Below are positions 28,151 through 37,677 of a stretch of DNA of 64,000 nucleotides, in pieces. This DNA comes from Archangium_A sp035910535. Lineage in GTDB: Bacteria; Myxococcota; Myxococcia; Myxococcales; Myxococcaceae. The notes beneath the pieces are model-generated. The model saw only the letters and a list, made by a program, of their open reading frames with translations, was not told the origin of the DNA and did no database searches. The stretch spans positions 1 to 64,000 of the forward strand of contig JAMHXF010000061.1 in NCBI GenBank assembly GCA_035910535.1, read 5' to 3'. The first letter of the stretch is position 1. Each line of letters starts with the position of its first letter. The position numbers were made by a program, and so were the translations under genes.

Positions 28151-28918
28151 GTCTGAAAACCCGGCGCCGGAGCTGCGCGCGAGCGCCAACAGGTGGCTCG
28201 CCGCGACGAGCTGGTCTTCGATTTCGACCAGCGCTTCGCCGCCGTCGTCGGCGCGCTCCTTGACCCACAGGCGCATGATGTCGTGCCGCACCTGCGTGGT
28301 GCGCTGCACGCTGAACGATGCGGGGATGCGGCCTCCGAGCCCGTTGTAGGTGACGAGGGCGGTGCCGACGGGCGCTGCCTGAAGCCACGCTTCGACGCGC
28401 CGCGCGTCTCGCAGGTACGGCTCGAAAGAGCGCGGCGCGGCGCCGTCGTAGCGGTCTTCGTCGTCGGCCAGGTACTCGCCGAAGGGGTTGAAGAAATAGA
28501 AGCCGTCGAAGCGCGACGCGTCGACCGACGCCAGCTCGCCTTCGGTGACGACGACCTCCGCGCCCAACCGCTGCGCCAGCCGCCGCGACTCGAAGACGAG
28601 CTCGCCCCTTCGCTCGAGACCCCACACGCGTCGCCCCAGCGAGAGCGACAGCACGCAGCACAGCTTGCCGACGCCGGAGCCCACGTCGAGCACCCGCTCC
28701 ACGCCTGCATGCTTGAAGAGCCGGCTCGCCTCCTGCGCGGCGGCAACGCACGACCAGTAGTGACTGGAGCGGCTGCGCGGCACGTCGCTCAACAGCGCAT
28801 CGAACGTCTCGTCGGCGACGTCTTCTCCCAGGGTCAAGCGGCGCGCCACGTCAGCGGCGACGTCGAGGTTCAACGACTCAGCGGTCATGGGCGGCGCTGA
28901 TTGCACGGGGCGCGCCAT
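28115..28918 (-). CDS. Class I SAM methyltransferase-like protein
   Basis: A 267-residue cytoplasmic protein with the SAM-binding motif I VERVLDVGSGVGKLCCVLSL, followed by RVWGLERRGELVFESRR (acidic end of strand 2) and a motif IV-like GFYFFNPFGEY. Methyl acceptor unknown. The ATG at 28918 has GGAG seven bases upstream and is preferred over an upstream ATG that would overlap the divergent sigma-54 activator and over a later one with no ribosome site. Convergent overlap with the COQ4-like gene. Confidence 0.72.
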   Translation of the reverse strand: MARPVQSAPPMTAESLNLDVAADVARRLTLGEDVADETFDALLSDVPRSRSSHYWSCVAAAQEASRLFKHAGVERVLDVGSGVGKLCCVLSLSLGRRVWGLERRGELVFESRRLAQRLGAEVVVTEGELASVDASRFDGFYFFNPFGEYLADDEDRYDGAAPRSFEPYLRDARRVEAWLQAAPVGTALVTYNGLGGRIPASFSVQRTTQVRHDIMRLWVKERADDGGEALVEIEDQLVAASHLLALARSSGAGFSDSPLVAALCQPR

Positions 28919-28951
28919 GGGCGGCTCCGAGCGGCGTAGAGTCGTAGGGGC

Positions 28952-29899
<948 letters not shown>

Positions 29900-30143
29900 G
29901 GCGCGTGCCGGCTGGGCGGAGCGTCGCTTCTTGTTGGACGGTTGCCGTAGGCATCGTCAGGCGTCTTGGCTCGATCTCAAAGACGCGTACTCGCACCCGC
30001 GTCTTGCTGCTGTCGTTGGGGCTCGTCTCTTCCTGCGGCGCTCGCGACGACGTGGCTCGACGGCGGAGCGCTCGTTTGTCCTGGAGTGGACATTTCGAGA
30101 TTGGGTGACTGGCCGTAGTTGTCGTGGGTGCCGACCGCCGCGC

Positions 30144-31088
30144 CTACGACGCCTTCTGCTGCCGGTGCTCGCGCAGCCACGCCACCGTGTCGCTCAGCGT
30201 CTGTCGGTGGTTGCGCGGCGCCCAACCCAGCTCGCGATCGCTCCACAGCGTCTTGAGCCCCCAGTGGCACACCGACATCTCGAGCACGACCGGGTCGGGC
30301 AACTTCTTGAGGCCCAGCTTCGCGAGTGAGCCGACGACGAACGTCGGCACGTCAGGGCGATTCACGCGCACCCCCGCGACCTCACCCACGCGCTCGAAGA
30401 ACGTGCGCAGCGGCAGCGACGTGCCGGGCAGGTGGTACGTGTCTCGCCAGTCGCTCTTCTTCACCAGCCGCCCCAGCGCGCTCGCCACGTCGCGCACGTC
30501 GGTGAACCCGATGCCACCTGCGGGAATGAACGGCAGCCGCCCGTCCAACACGCGCGAGACGTTCGTCGTCGAGCGACCGAGCGTGTCACCGGGCCCGAGC
30601 AGAATCGGCGGGCGCACCACCGTCAGCGCCACGCCCAGCTGCTTCGCCAACTTCCGCGCCTGCTCTTCAGCGCGAATCTTCGACAGGTAGTACGGCCAGC
30701 GGCCCACCACCGCCTCCGCGGAGCGCGAGTGCTCATCGGCCTCGACGGTCGCGTGCTCGAAGCAGCCCACCGTGCCCGACGTCGACACCAGCACCAGCCG
30801 CGCGTTCAACATCTTCGCGGCGCGCACCATCTGCACGGCGCTCTCGACGTTGAAGTGCACCATTTCTTCCGGCGCGTGACGGCTGTGGTGAACCATGCCG
30901 GCGGCGTGAATGAGCGTCTTCACGCCCTGCGCGCGTGAGACCCACGACGTTGCGTCGAGCGGCGTACCCAGCAGCTGCGCGCAGCCCGACGGCATCGGCG
31001 TGCGCACCAGCGCCACCGCGTCTTCGCCCAACACCTCGAGCAGATTGCGACCGAGGAACCCGTTGGCTCCGGTGACGAGCGTCTTCAT
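30144..31088 (-). CDS. NAD(P)-dependent extended-SDR reductase/epimerase, ether-lipid operon
   Basis: A 314-residue enzyme with the extended SDR fold: Rossmann motif MKTLVTGANGFLGRN, IHAAGMVHHS, the Ser of LVLVSTSGTVG and the YxxxK pair in WPYYLSKIRAEEQ. Many members are sugar-nucleotide epimerases or 3-beta-hydroxysteroid dehydrogenases. Its start overlaps the stop of the FAR-acyltransferase gene (ATGA), so it is co-translated with the ether-lipid enzymes. By analogy with the animal pathway it could reduce alkyl-DHAP to 1-alkyl-glycerol-3-phosphate; this is inference. It is the last gene of the operon. Confidence 0.8.
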   Translation of the reverse strand: MKTLVTGANGFLGRNLLEVLGEDAVALVRTPMPSGCAQLLGTPLDATSWVSRAQGVKTLIHAAGMVHHSRHAPEEMVHFNVESAVQMVRAAKMLNARLVLVSTSGTVGCFEHATVEADEHSRSAEAVVGRWPYYLSKIRAEEQARKLAKQLGVALTVVRPPILLGPGDTLGRSTTNVSRVLDGRLPFIPAGGIGFTDVRDVASALGRLVKKSDWRDTYHLPGTSLPLRTFFERVGEVAGVRVNRPDVPTFVVGSLAKLGLKKLPDPVVLEMSVCHWGLKTLWSDRELGWAPRNHRQTLSDTVAWLREHRQQKAS

Positions 31089-33691
31089 GATTCAACTCCG
31101 CGCCACGCGCAGGCTTCATGGAACTTCGGCAGCTGCGCTGCGTTCGCGCCCCACTCGAAGCCGTCACCCGACGGCTTGACGATGTCGCGTGAGACGAGCG
31201 CCTGCACCGCGCCGTCGAGGTGCGGCCGGTGCGTCACCGCTACGTCTTTCAGCTCGTGCGGCGTGCGCACTTCAGCGGCCACGCGGTAGTCGCGCACCAC
31301 CGGCTCGAACAACGCCTTGACGACGGCCTCGACGCGCGGGTCGTTCAACTCAGCCAGCGGCGTCGCGCACCAGCGGTAGCGCGCGAGGTGGTCTTCCAAC
31401 GCAGGGTTGCCCGGCTGCAGCGTGAGCACGTCACCTGCGAACCAGTGCTGCCACTGATTGCGCAGCGAGTGCGCGAGGCACGGCGCGAGCGGCGAGGGCA
31501 CCGGCAGGTCGCTGTCGACGACGCGGCCGCCACGACGCTCGATGGCTTCACGCAGCCACTGCTCGTCTACGCCGGGAATCGACTGCTCCGACAAGAACGC
31601 GCGCAGGTGAAAGCTGCTCACCGTGGTGTGGCGCTGCAGCTCCGACATCAGCGAGTGCGAGAGCTCCTTCACGTCGGTGCCTTCGTCCATCAACTGCGGC
31701 GCGCCGCAGGCCACGTGAACGCGACCCAGCTGCACGTTGCCGCGCGCGAGCTTCGTGAGCCACGACAGCAGCCCGGGCAGCGACATCTTCGAGCGCGCCT
31801 GACCTTCGAGCTCCTTCACCAGCGCCGCCTCTTCCGGCAGCCGGTCGTACGAGATGGAGATGGGCAACACGACGAATTGGCGCCCGGTGTTCTGCAGCGC
31901 GCGCAGCAGCCCGCGCTTGGGCGGCAGCATCAACCGCGCGCGGCTGCGCTGCCCTTCGACGAAGAACATCAACGACGCGTTCTTCGCGGCGAGGCGGCGC
32001 AGCTCTTCACCCAGCTCCGGCACTTCGCGACCCACGCCACGCTTGATGAAGAAGGCCTGCGAGTCTTTGAGAATCGGGCCCACCACCGGAATGCGGCCGA
32101 ACTCTTCGGCGGCGGCGATGTGCGGCATGGGAATGCCGAGCTCCGGCTGCTGGAAGCACAGGTAGCTCGTCATCAAGAAGTCGAAGTAGCTGCGGTGCGT
32201 GGGCGCGAGCACCACCAGCGCGCCGGGAGGCACGTGCGCCATCGCGCGCTCGAACGACGGGCGGTCGAAGGTCATGTCGCTCGTGCAGCGGCGGAACGTC
32301 TTGCGGAGCGCGTAGCCGAAGACCTTCAACGTCGCGTTGCCCACGCTGCGCTCGGCGACCCACGCTTCGTCACCGCGCGCGTCGTCGTGCTTCGGGCCCG
32401 CGAAGGACAGCTGCGTCTCGTCGCGCGAGAGCAGGTGCCGGTACATGCCTTCATTGACGACGCGCACGTAGTCGACGGGGTCGAAGCCGGGAATTTCGAG
32501 CGGCGTGCTACGCACGAAGTCGAACGTGTGGTGCGTGAAGTACGCGAAGCCCTCGTTCAGGTACTGCACCTTCTCGTCGGCGCGGGTCAGCTTGCGCAGC
32601 GACTTGCTCTGGCCGAGCACCGCCAGCGCGAGCTTCTGCAGTTGCACCGGCAATTCACGTCGCACGAAGTCGACGCCGTCGAAGCCGTGGTCTTTGCGGC
32701 CCACGAACATGTCGGGCGCCTTCACCACCCCGGGGCGGCGCTTGAACCACTCGATGGTGCTCGCCGCCGCCATGTCGATGCGCAGCGCGCGCTCGATGCC
32801 CACGGTGGCGTGCCGAATGGTGACGGGCTCGTGTTGCTTCGGCATGGGGCCGAACACGGCGCGCACCACCTCGTCGGCGACGACGTCGACGGGCACCACG
32901 TCCAACCGCACCGAGGGGTCGGCGTTGAACGCGCGCACCACGCCCAGCCCGCTGTAGAGCAGACAACCGGCCAACGCCGCCGGGCTGTCGAGCCACGCGG
33001 GGAAGGGCGTGCGGTGTGACGCCGACACGATGCTGGGGCGCACGATGACGACGGGCACGTGGCCACGACGCTCGGAGATCAGATGCTCGGCGACGCTCTT
33101 GGTCAGCGTGTACGTGTTGGGGTGGCCGGTGAGCTCCATCCACTCGCGGCCGTCACCTTCGGTCTTCTGAAAGCCCTCGTAGAGCTCGCTCGCGGGGCGC
33201 GGGAGGTGCGCCAGCTTTTCTTCGATGGGGCCGGGGCGCCACACGCTGACGTAGGCCGTCGACACGTCGACCATGCCGACGACCTTCGGGCACGTCTTCG
33301 TCAGCTCGAGCACGCCGAGCATGCTGCGAATGTTGGCTGAGGCGGCCTGCGCGACGGGCAGGTCGAACTCCACGCTGGCGGCGCAGTGCACGACGTGCGT
33401 GACGTGGCGGCGCACCTTGTCGGCGTCGGTGACGCTCAAGCCGCAGTCGGGCTTCTCGAGGTCGCCGCTCAACACGTCGACGCGGCGGGCCCACCCGGGC
33501 TCGAGGTTCGCGAAGCACGCGGCCTGCGAGACCTTCGTGAAGCGCTCCTGCGCACTCGACACGTGGCCTTTGCGGTCTCTCGACTCACGCACCAGCACGG
33601 TGACGCGCTCGACGCCTTGCCTCAGCAGCGTCTCCAGCACGACCTTGCCGACGAAGCCGGTGACTCCAGTGAGAAATACGTGGCGTGACAT
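31085..33691 (-). CDS. Fatty acyl-CoA reductase fused to glycerol/DHAP acyltransferase
   Basis: A single 868-residue protein with two enzyme domains. Residues 1-430 are a FAR/thioester-reductase-type SDR: MSRHVFLTGVTGFVGKVVLE, VDVSTAYVSVWRPGPIEEKL, and the YTLTK active site at 194-198. Residues 450-800 are a PlsB/GNPAT-type acyltransferase: motif I THRSYFDFL at 498-506, motif II AFFIKRG near 546, motif III FFVEGQRSRARL near 576, motif IV VLPISISYDRLPEE. The FAR part would make fatty alcohol from acyl-CoA; the acyltransferase would make acyl-DHAP. Both are substrates of the AGPS encoded upstream. The ATG overlaps the AGPS stop (TGATG). In animals FAR1 and GNPAT are separate peroxisomal proteins. 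Confidence 0.9.
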   Translation of the reverse strand: MSRHVFLTGVTGFVGKVVLETLLRQGVERVTVLVRESRDRKGHVSSAQERFTKVSQAACFANLEPGWARRVDVLSGDLEKPDCGLSVTDADKVRRHVTHVVHCAASVEFDLPVAQAASANIRSMLGVLELTKTCPKVVGMVDVSTAYVSVWRPGPIEEKLAHLPRPASELYEGFQKTEGDGREWMELTGHPNTYTLTKSVAEHLISERRGHVPVVIVRPSIVSASHRTPFPAWLDSPAALAGCLLYSGLGVVRAFNADPSVRLDVVPVDVVADEVVRAVFGPMPKQHEPVTIRHATVGIERALRIDMAAASTIEWFKRRPGVVKAPDMFVGRKDHGFDGVDFVRRELPVQLQKLALAVLGQSKSLRKLTRADEKVQYLNEGFAYFTHHTFDFVRSTPLEIPGFDPVDYVRVVNEGMYRHLLSRDETQLSFAGPKHDDARGDEAWVAERSVGNATLKVFGYALRKTFRRCTSDMTFDRPSFERAMAHVPPGALVVLAPTHRSYFDFLMTSYLCFQQPELGIPMPHIAAAEEFGRIPVVGPILKDSQAFFIKRGVGREVPELGEELRRLAAKNASLMFFVEGQRSRARLMLPPKRGLLRALQNTGRQFVVLPISISYDRLPEEAALVKELEGQARSKMSLPGLLSWLTKLARGNVQLGRVHVACGAPQLMDEGTDVKELSHSLMSELQRHTTVSSFHLRAFLSEQSIPGVDEQWLREAIERRGGRVVDSDLPVPSPLAPCLAHSLRNQWQHWFAGDVLTLQPGNPALEDHLARYRWCATPLAELNDPRVEAVVKALFEPVVRDYRVAAEVRTPHELKDVAVTHRPHLDGAVQALVSRDIVKPSGDGFEWGANAAQLPKFHEACAWRGVES

Positions 33692-35583
33692 CAGTGCGCC
33701 TCCTCTTCAGTGGTGAGCGCGAGCGGGCCGTTGACGCCGCTGTTCGACGCTCCAAAGACGTTGTCGGGGTCGATGGCGGCCTTCACCTTGCGGTTGAGCG
33801 CCAGCGCACCTTCCGAGAACACGTCGGGCAAGAAGCCGCGGCGGATTTTGCCGACGCCGTGGTGGTGCGACAGCGAGCCACCAGCGCTCAGAATCTCTTC
33901 GCGCGCTGCGTGTTCGAGCGCCGCGTACGAGGCCACCGGGTCCTTCACGCCGCGCGCGTAGAAGCCCAGGTAGAAATAGATGACGACGCCCGTCTGGTAG
34001 ACCTGCGTGAGGCGCCCGGTGAAGAAGACCTTGCCCGGCAGGCCCAGCGCTGCGTGCTCTTTTTCGACGCGCCGCTGCACGCGCTCGTACAAGTCCATCG
34101 CGCGGCTCCACGGCACGCTGGTCTCGAAGCTCTCGGCGATGGCCCAGTGCTCGAACGTGAGGTCGCGGATGTACGCGATGCCGAACGTGAGCTGGTAGCC
34201 GCGCTCGCCGTTCGCGCCACCGCCCTTCATGCCGCCGTGCGTGGCGGCGATTCGGTACAGCGTCGCTTCTTGAAACTCGACCTCTTCGCGCGAGCCTTCG
34301 AAGACGATGGTGGCGACGGCGAGCTTGAACGGGTCGAAGCCCTTGAGCTTGGTGACGACGGCCTTCTCGACCTCGCTCTTCACCTTCGCCGCGAGCCCGT
34401 GCTTCGCGGGCTTGAGCGCCTGCCCGAAGTGGAACTGGGTGTTGTCCATCACGCGCACGCTGGCGGGCACGGCGCCCGACTGCTGCAGCTCGTACAGAAA
34501 CGCGAGGCCCGCTTTCAGGTCGGGGAAAATCACCGAGCCGTAGCGCTGCACTTCAGGCAACGGGAAGAGCTTCACGACCGCCGTGGTGACGATGCCGAAG
34601 TTGCCCTCGCTGCCGAACATGTACTGGCGCGGGTTCACACCGACGCTCTCACGCGGGGCCTGCTGCGGTCGCTCGACGACGCCCTGAGGCGTGACGACCT
34701 GCATGTCGAGCACGAGCTCTTCGATGTTGCCGTAGCGGTTCTTCTTCATGCCGCTGGCGTTGGTGGCGATCCACCCGCCGAGCGTCGAGAACTCGAGGCT
34801 GTCGGGCTCGTGGCCCATGGTGAGGCCGAACTTCGCCAGCTCGCTCATGAGGTGCCGGCCGGTGGCGCCCGCTTCGACGCACGCCATGCGGTTGACCGAG
34901 TCGATCCACAGAATGCGGTTCATCTGCCGCATGTCGACGGCGATGACGAAGCGCTCCTCCGAGAGCGGAATGCGCAGCGCCTCGGTGACATTGGTGCCGC
35001 CGCCGAAGGGAATCACGCAGGCGCCGTGCTTCGTGGCGACCTCCACCAGCTTGACCACCTCGTCGTGGCTGCGCGGGAAGACGACGAGGTCGGGCACGCG
35101 GTCCAGCTTGCCGTAGCGAATGGCCCAGATTTCTCCGCCGGTGTGCCCGTGGCCGCGACGCAGGCGCTGCTTCGGGTCGTCGGTGAGCTGGTCGTCTTTC
35201 AAGAACTTGCCGAGCGCGGTGACGAGCTTCTTGTCTTTCTTGCCGGCGGGAATTTCGGGCGGGTAGTGCGGCTCGTTGCGGTTGTCGTAGCCCAGCGGCG
35301 AGCCCAGCTTGCCGGCGAACCACGGCATCAGGTCAGGCAGCGCGACGTTGCTGATGTTGTAGCGGTTGCCCGTCAGCACCGTGCTGCCGTCGGCCTTCAC
35401 CACGAAGCGCGTGTCGGCGAAGCCCCAGCCCTCGAGCGACTCGGCCTCTTCGGCCGGCGTCGTCACCGGAGGCGTGAAGCGCGTGTTGCCGTCCGCCACG
35501 TGCGTGCGACGACCGTTGAGTCGCTCCCCGACTTCGCGTGCCACCACGGTGCCCAGACGACGCAGAAAGCTTTGTTCGGCCAT
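33691..35583 (-). CDS. agpS: Alkylglycerone-phosphate synthase (AGPS), FAD-dependent
   Basis: A 630-residue flavoenzyme that swaps the acyl chain of acyl-DHAP for a fatty alcohol, creating the ether bond. The FAD-binding PCMH domain shows VPDLVVFPRSHDEVVKLVEV, IPFGGGTNVTEAL at 191-203, and GSEGNFGIVTTAVVKLF. The C-terminal cap has the Tyr of YQTGVVIYFYLGF and the active-site histidine triplet at 573-575 in SHHHGVGKIRRGFLPD, followed by AIDPDNVFG, as in animal AGPS. Length fits. It is the first gene of the operon, divergent from a TetR gene whose spacer holds a palindrome. A homologue (AgpS) is reported in Myxococcus ether-lipid synthesis. Confidence 0.93.
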   Translation of the reverse strand: MAEQSFLRRLGTVVAREVGERLNGRRTHVADGNTRFTPPVTTPAEEAESLEGWGFADTRFVVKADGSTVLTGNRYNISNVALPDLMPWFAGKLGSPLGYDNRNEPHYPPEIPAGKKDKKLVTALGKFLKDDQLTDDPKQRLRRGHGHTGGEIWAIRYGKLDRVPDLVVFPRSHDEVVKLVEVATKHGACVIPFGGGTNVTEALRIPLSEERFVIAVDMRQMNRILWIDSVNRMACVEAGATGRHLMSELAKFGLTMGHEPDSLEFSTLGGWIATNASGMKKNRYGNIEELVLDMQVVTPQGVVERPQQAPRESVGVNPRQYMFGSEGNFGIVTTAVVKLFPLPEVQRYGSVIFPDLKAGLAFLYELQQSGAVPASVRVMDNTQFHFGQALKPAKHGLAAKVKSEVEKAVVTKLKGFDPFKLAVATIVFEGSREEVEFQEATLYRIAATHGGMKGGGANGERGYQLTFGIAYIRDLTFEHWAIAESFETSVPWSRAMDLYERVQRRVEKEHAALGLPGKVFFTGRLTQVYQTGVVIYFYLGFYARGVKDPVASYAALEHAAREEILSAGGSLSHHHGVGKIRRGFLPDVFSEGALALNRKVKAAIDPDNVFGASNSGVNGPLALTTEEEAH

Positions 35584-35701
35584 AGGTGACGCGACGCGCT
35601 AGCACCCACGCGTCAGCGACTTCAACGCGCGCGCCTTTTGCGCAGGTGCGCAGTGGGGTTCGCAGTTACGGAACCACGCGTCTCGAAATGGTTATTGATT
35701 C

Positions 35702-35718
35702 CGAGACTTCGAGTCTCG
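35702..35718. promoter_or_regulatory. Perfect palindrome, candidate TetR operator
   Basis: CGAGACT-TCG-AGTCTCG is a perfect inverted repeat with 7-bp arms and 3-bp centre, 12 bases upstream of the TetR GTG start and about 120 bases from the divergent agpS start. Position and symmetry fit an autoregulatory operator. The short AT-rich stretch just upstream (TGGTTATTGATT) could hold the promoter. Confidence 0.6.
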
Positions 35719-35730
35719 TATGCAGCGCTC

Positions 35731-36255
35731 GTGAACCCCGGGCGGCCCAGAGACGAGAACACGCGGCGCGCGATTCTGGCGGCGACGCAGGAGCTGGTGC
35801 TCGAGAAGGGCTACGCGCAGGTCACCACCGGAGACGTCGCCGCGCGCGCAGGTGCCGGGAAACAGACGATTTACCGGTGGTGGCCGGGCAAGAGCGCGCT
35901 GGTGCTCGACGCCTTCGCCGACTGGGTCGAGCAGGCGCCTCGCACCACGCGCCGCAAGCCTTCGCTGTCGTCGACGCTGGTGGAGTTCTGCCGCGCGGCC
36001 ACGCACGCGGCGCCGGTGCTGCGCGCGTTGATGGCCGAGGCGCAGTTCGACGACGAGCTGCACAAGCGGTTGCTCGCCCAATTGGTGAGGCCTCGCGGTG
36101 ACGAGCTGCGCGCGTGCCTGGTCGACCGGCGGCCGGCCGACCGCGAAGTCATCGTCAACGTGCTGTCGGGGTTGGTGTGGCAGCGGCTCATGTTGAACGA
36201 GCCGCTCGACGGGCGCTTCGTGCGCTACGCGCTGCGCGTCGTTCATCGCATCTGA
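35731..36255 (+). CDS. TetR-family regulator, likely of the ether-lipid operon
   Basis: A 174-residue repressor starting at GTG with NPGRPRDENTRRAILAATQE. The HTH spans about residues 10-60 (GYAQVTTGDVAARAGAGKQT, IYRWWPGKSALV). The GTG is chosen because the GRPR lead-in is the usual TetR start and upstream residues would cover the palindrome. Effector likely a lipid or small hydrophobic molecule by family habit, not shown. Being divergent from agpS with a palindrome in between, it probably represses itself and may regulate the operon. Confidence 0.85.
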   Translation: MNPGRPRDENTRRAILAATQELVLEKGYAQVTTGDVAARAGAGKQTIYRWWPGKSALVLDAFADWVEQAPRTTRRKPSLSSTLVEFCRAATHAAPVLRALMAEAQFDDELHKRLLAQLVRPRGDELRACLVDRRPADREVIVNVLSGLVWQRLMLNEPLDGRFVRYALRVVHRI

Positions 36256-36286
36256 CTTTTCTCTTTCATCAGGACCACCGACGAAA

Positions 36287-36733
36287 ATGACGTCTTCATC
36301 TGCCGAGTCGAGACAACAGAAGCTGGATGCATTGACGGGTTCGCTTCGTCAGCTCGCGCCGAACGTCATTTCATCGACGGTGCTCTCGGCCGTCGAGACC
36401 GTCGGCGACGTGGCCGTCGAAGTCGCGTTCGGCTGGCAGCCTCGCGCGAAGGCGTCACTCATTCGTGCGTTCGCGAACCAGGTCGAGACCGACGACGAGC
36501 AGTCGTCGAGCCGCCGAGGGTTGATTGCCGCCGTGCGCACGTACGTCCGCGCCAAGCGCGCGTCGACAGAGAAGGCCGCGCTCAACGGGCTCGTCGCCGT
36601 GGTGCACGTCGGGGCCCAACAGCCCTCTCGCCTCGAGAGCAAAGAGGTCGAGAAGGCCGTTCATCAGGTCGTGCTCGGCGCCATCAACTCAGCGCCGCAG
36701 TGGTGGCACGGCCTCCACGAGGCGATGCGGTAG
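36287..36733 (+). CDS. Hypothetical protein, 148 residues
   Basis: A soluble, helical protein that begins MTSSSAESRQQKLDALTGSL, with no cysteine, signal peptide or recognised motif. Starts 31 bases after the TetR stop in the same direction, so may be co-transcribed. It ends before the first zinc-island box. Confidence 0.6.
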   Translation: MTSSSAESRQQKLDALTGSLRQLAPNVISSTVLSAVETVGDVAVEVAFGWQPRAKASLIRAFANQVETDDEQSSSRRGLIAAVRTYVRAKRASTEKAALNGLVAVVHVGAQQPSRLESKEVEKAVHQVVLGAINSAPQWWHGLHEAMR

Positions 36734-36787
36734 CGGCTTCGTGCGGCAGGCGCCGCGCTTGCGCGCGCGCGTCGATGTGTGTCGGAG

Positions 36788-36816
36788 TTGTTATTGTGTC
36801 TGAGATGCAATAACAG
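36788..36816. promoter_or_regulatory. Candidate Zur box 1, upstream of lipoprotein/TonB receptor operon
   Basis: TGTTATTG (36789-36796) and CAATAACA (36808-36815) form a perfect 8-bp inverted repeat around an 11-base centre. The right half, GATGCAATAACA, matches the GAAGTTGCAATAGC core found at three other promoters of the island. It ends 12 bases before the start codon of the first gene. Confidence 0.65.
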
Positions 36817-36827
36817 CCACATGTCGT

Positions 36828-37670
36828 ATGCGTGTTCTTGGCGTCTTGTCTTTGTCGTTGATGGCTTGTGGCCCGGGGGCAGAGGGGTCGGTGCGGTTCT
36901 CGGTCTGGGCCGAAGAGCGCGTCGAGCGGGGTTACCCGGCGACGCTGCTGGCCGACCGTTGGGCCATCACCTTCGAGCGTTACCTGGTGTCGTTGGGCGA
37001 GGCGACGTTGTCGCGCGACGGCGAGGTGCTGACGTCTCCGCGGCGCGTGGTGGCCAACCTGCAGCGGGGTCGTCAACCGACGCACGCCTTCGAGGGCGTG
37101 CCTGCGGGGAGATGGAACGTGGGCTTCGTGGTCGAGCCGCCGGGCGACGCCGCTGAGGTTGGCGAAGGCGCGACCGGGGCCGACGTGGCGCGCATGCGCG
37201 CCGAGGGCTGGAGCTACCTGCTCGAGGGCCGGGCGACGAAGACCGGCGTCGGCACGTTTTCATTCTCGGTGGGCTTCCCGCTGCGGGTGCGTGGCGTGGA
37301 GTGCACCAACGGCGTCGACGGCACGCTGGGGCTCATCGTCGGTGAAGGACGCGAGACTGACGCCGAGCTGACGGTGCACGCCGAGCACATGCTGTACGAC
37401 AGGCTGGGCACGCACCGCGACGTGCAGCTGCGCTTCGACGCCTGGGCCTTCGAGGCGACCGCCGACGCGCCCATCACCCGCGAGGCGTTGCAGCGCCAGT
37501 CGCTGCTCTCGCTCCGTGGTCGCGGCGGTGGTGCGCTGGTCGACGAAGCCGGCGCGCCGGTCGTCTACGAGCCGGGCTCCTACGCCGTCGACACGCTCGA
37601 CGACTTCGTGCTGCAGAGCCTGCGAGATCAGGTGCACCTCAACGGCGGCGGCCTGTGCCGCGTCGAGTGA
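36828..37670 (+). CDS. Lipoprotein of the zinc island, upstream of TonB receptor
   Basis: A 280-residue exported protein, lipobox SLSLMAC (Cys14). It contains a beta-rich domain (LLADRWAITFERYLVSLGEA; VGFVVEPPGDAAEVGEGATG) and a His-containing segment HAEHMLYDRLGTHRDVQLRF that could bind metal. A single cysteine pair lies at VECTNG and GLCRVE. It lies directly behind candidate Zur box 1 and 7 bases ahead of the TonB receptor. Related in layout to the second lipoprotein after the receptor. No certain family; it may pass zinc to or from the receptor. Confidence 0.7.
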   Translation: MRVLGVLSLSLMACGPGAEGSVRFSVWAEERVERGYPATLLADRWAITFERYLVSLGEATLSRDGEVLTSPRRVVANLQRGRQPTHAFEGVPAGRWNVGFVVEPPGDAAEVGEGATGADVARMRAEGWSYLLEGRATKTGVGTFSFSVGFPLRVRGVECTNGVDGTLGLIVGEGRETDAELTVHAEHMLYDRLGTHRDVQLRFDAWAFEATADAPITREALQRQSLLSLRGRGGGALVDEAGAPVVYEPGSYAVDTLDDFVLQSLRDQVHLNGGGLCRVE

Positions 37671-37677
37671 GCGCCTG

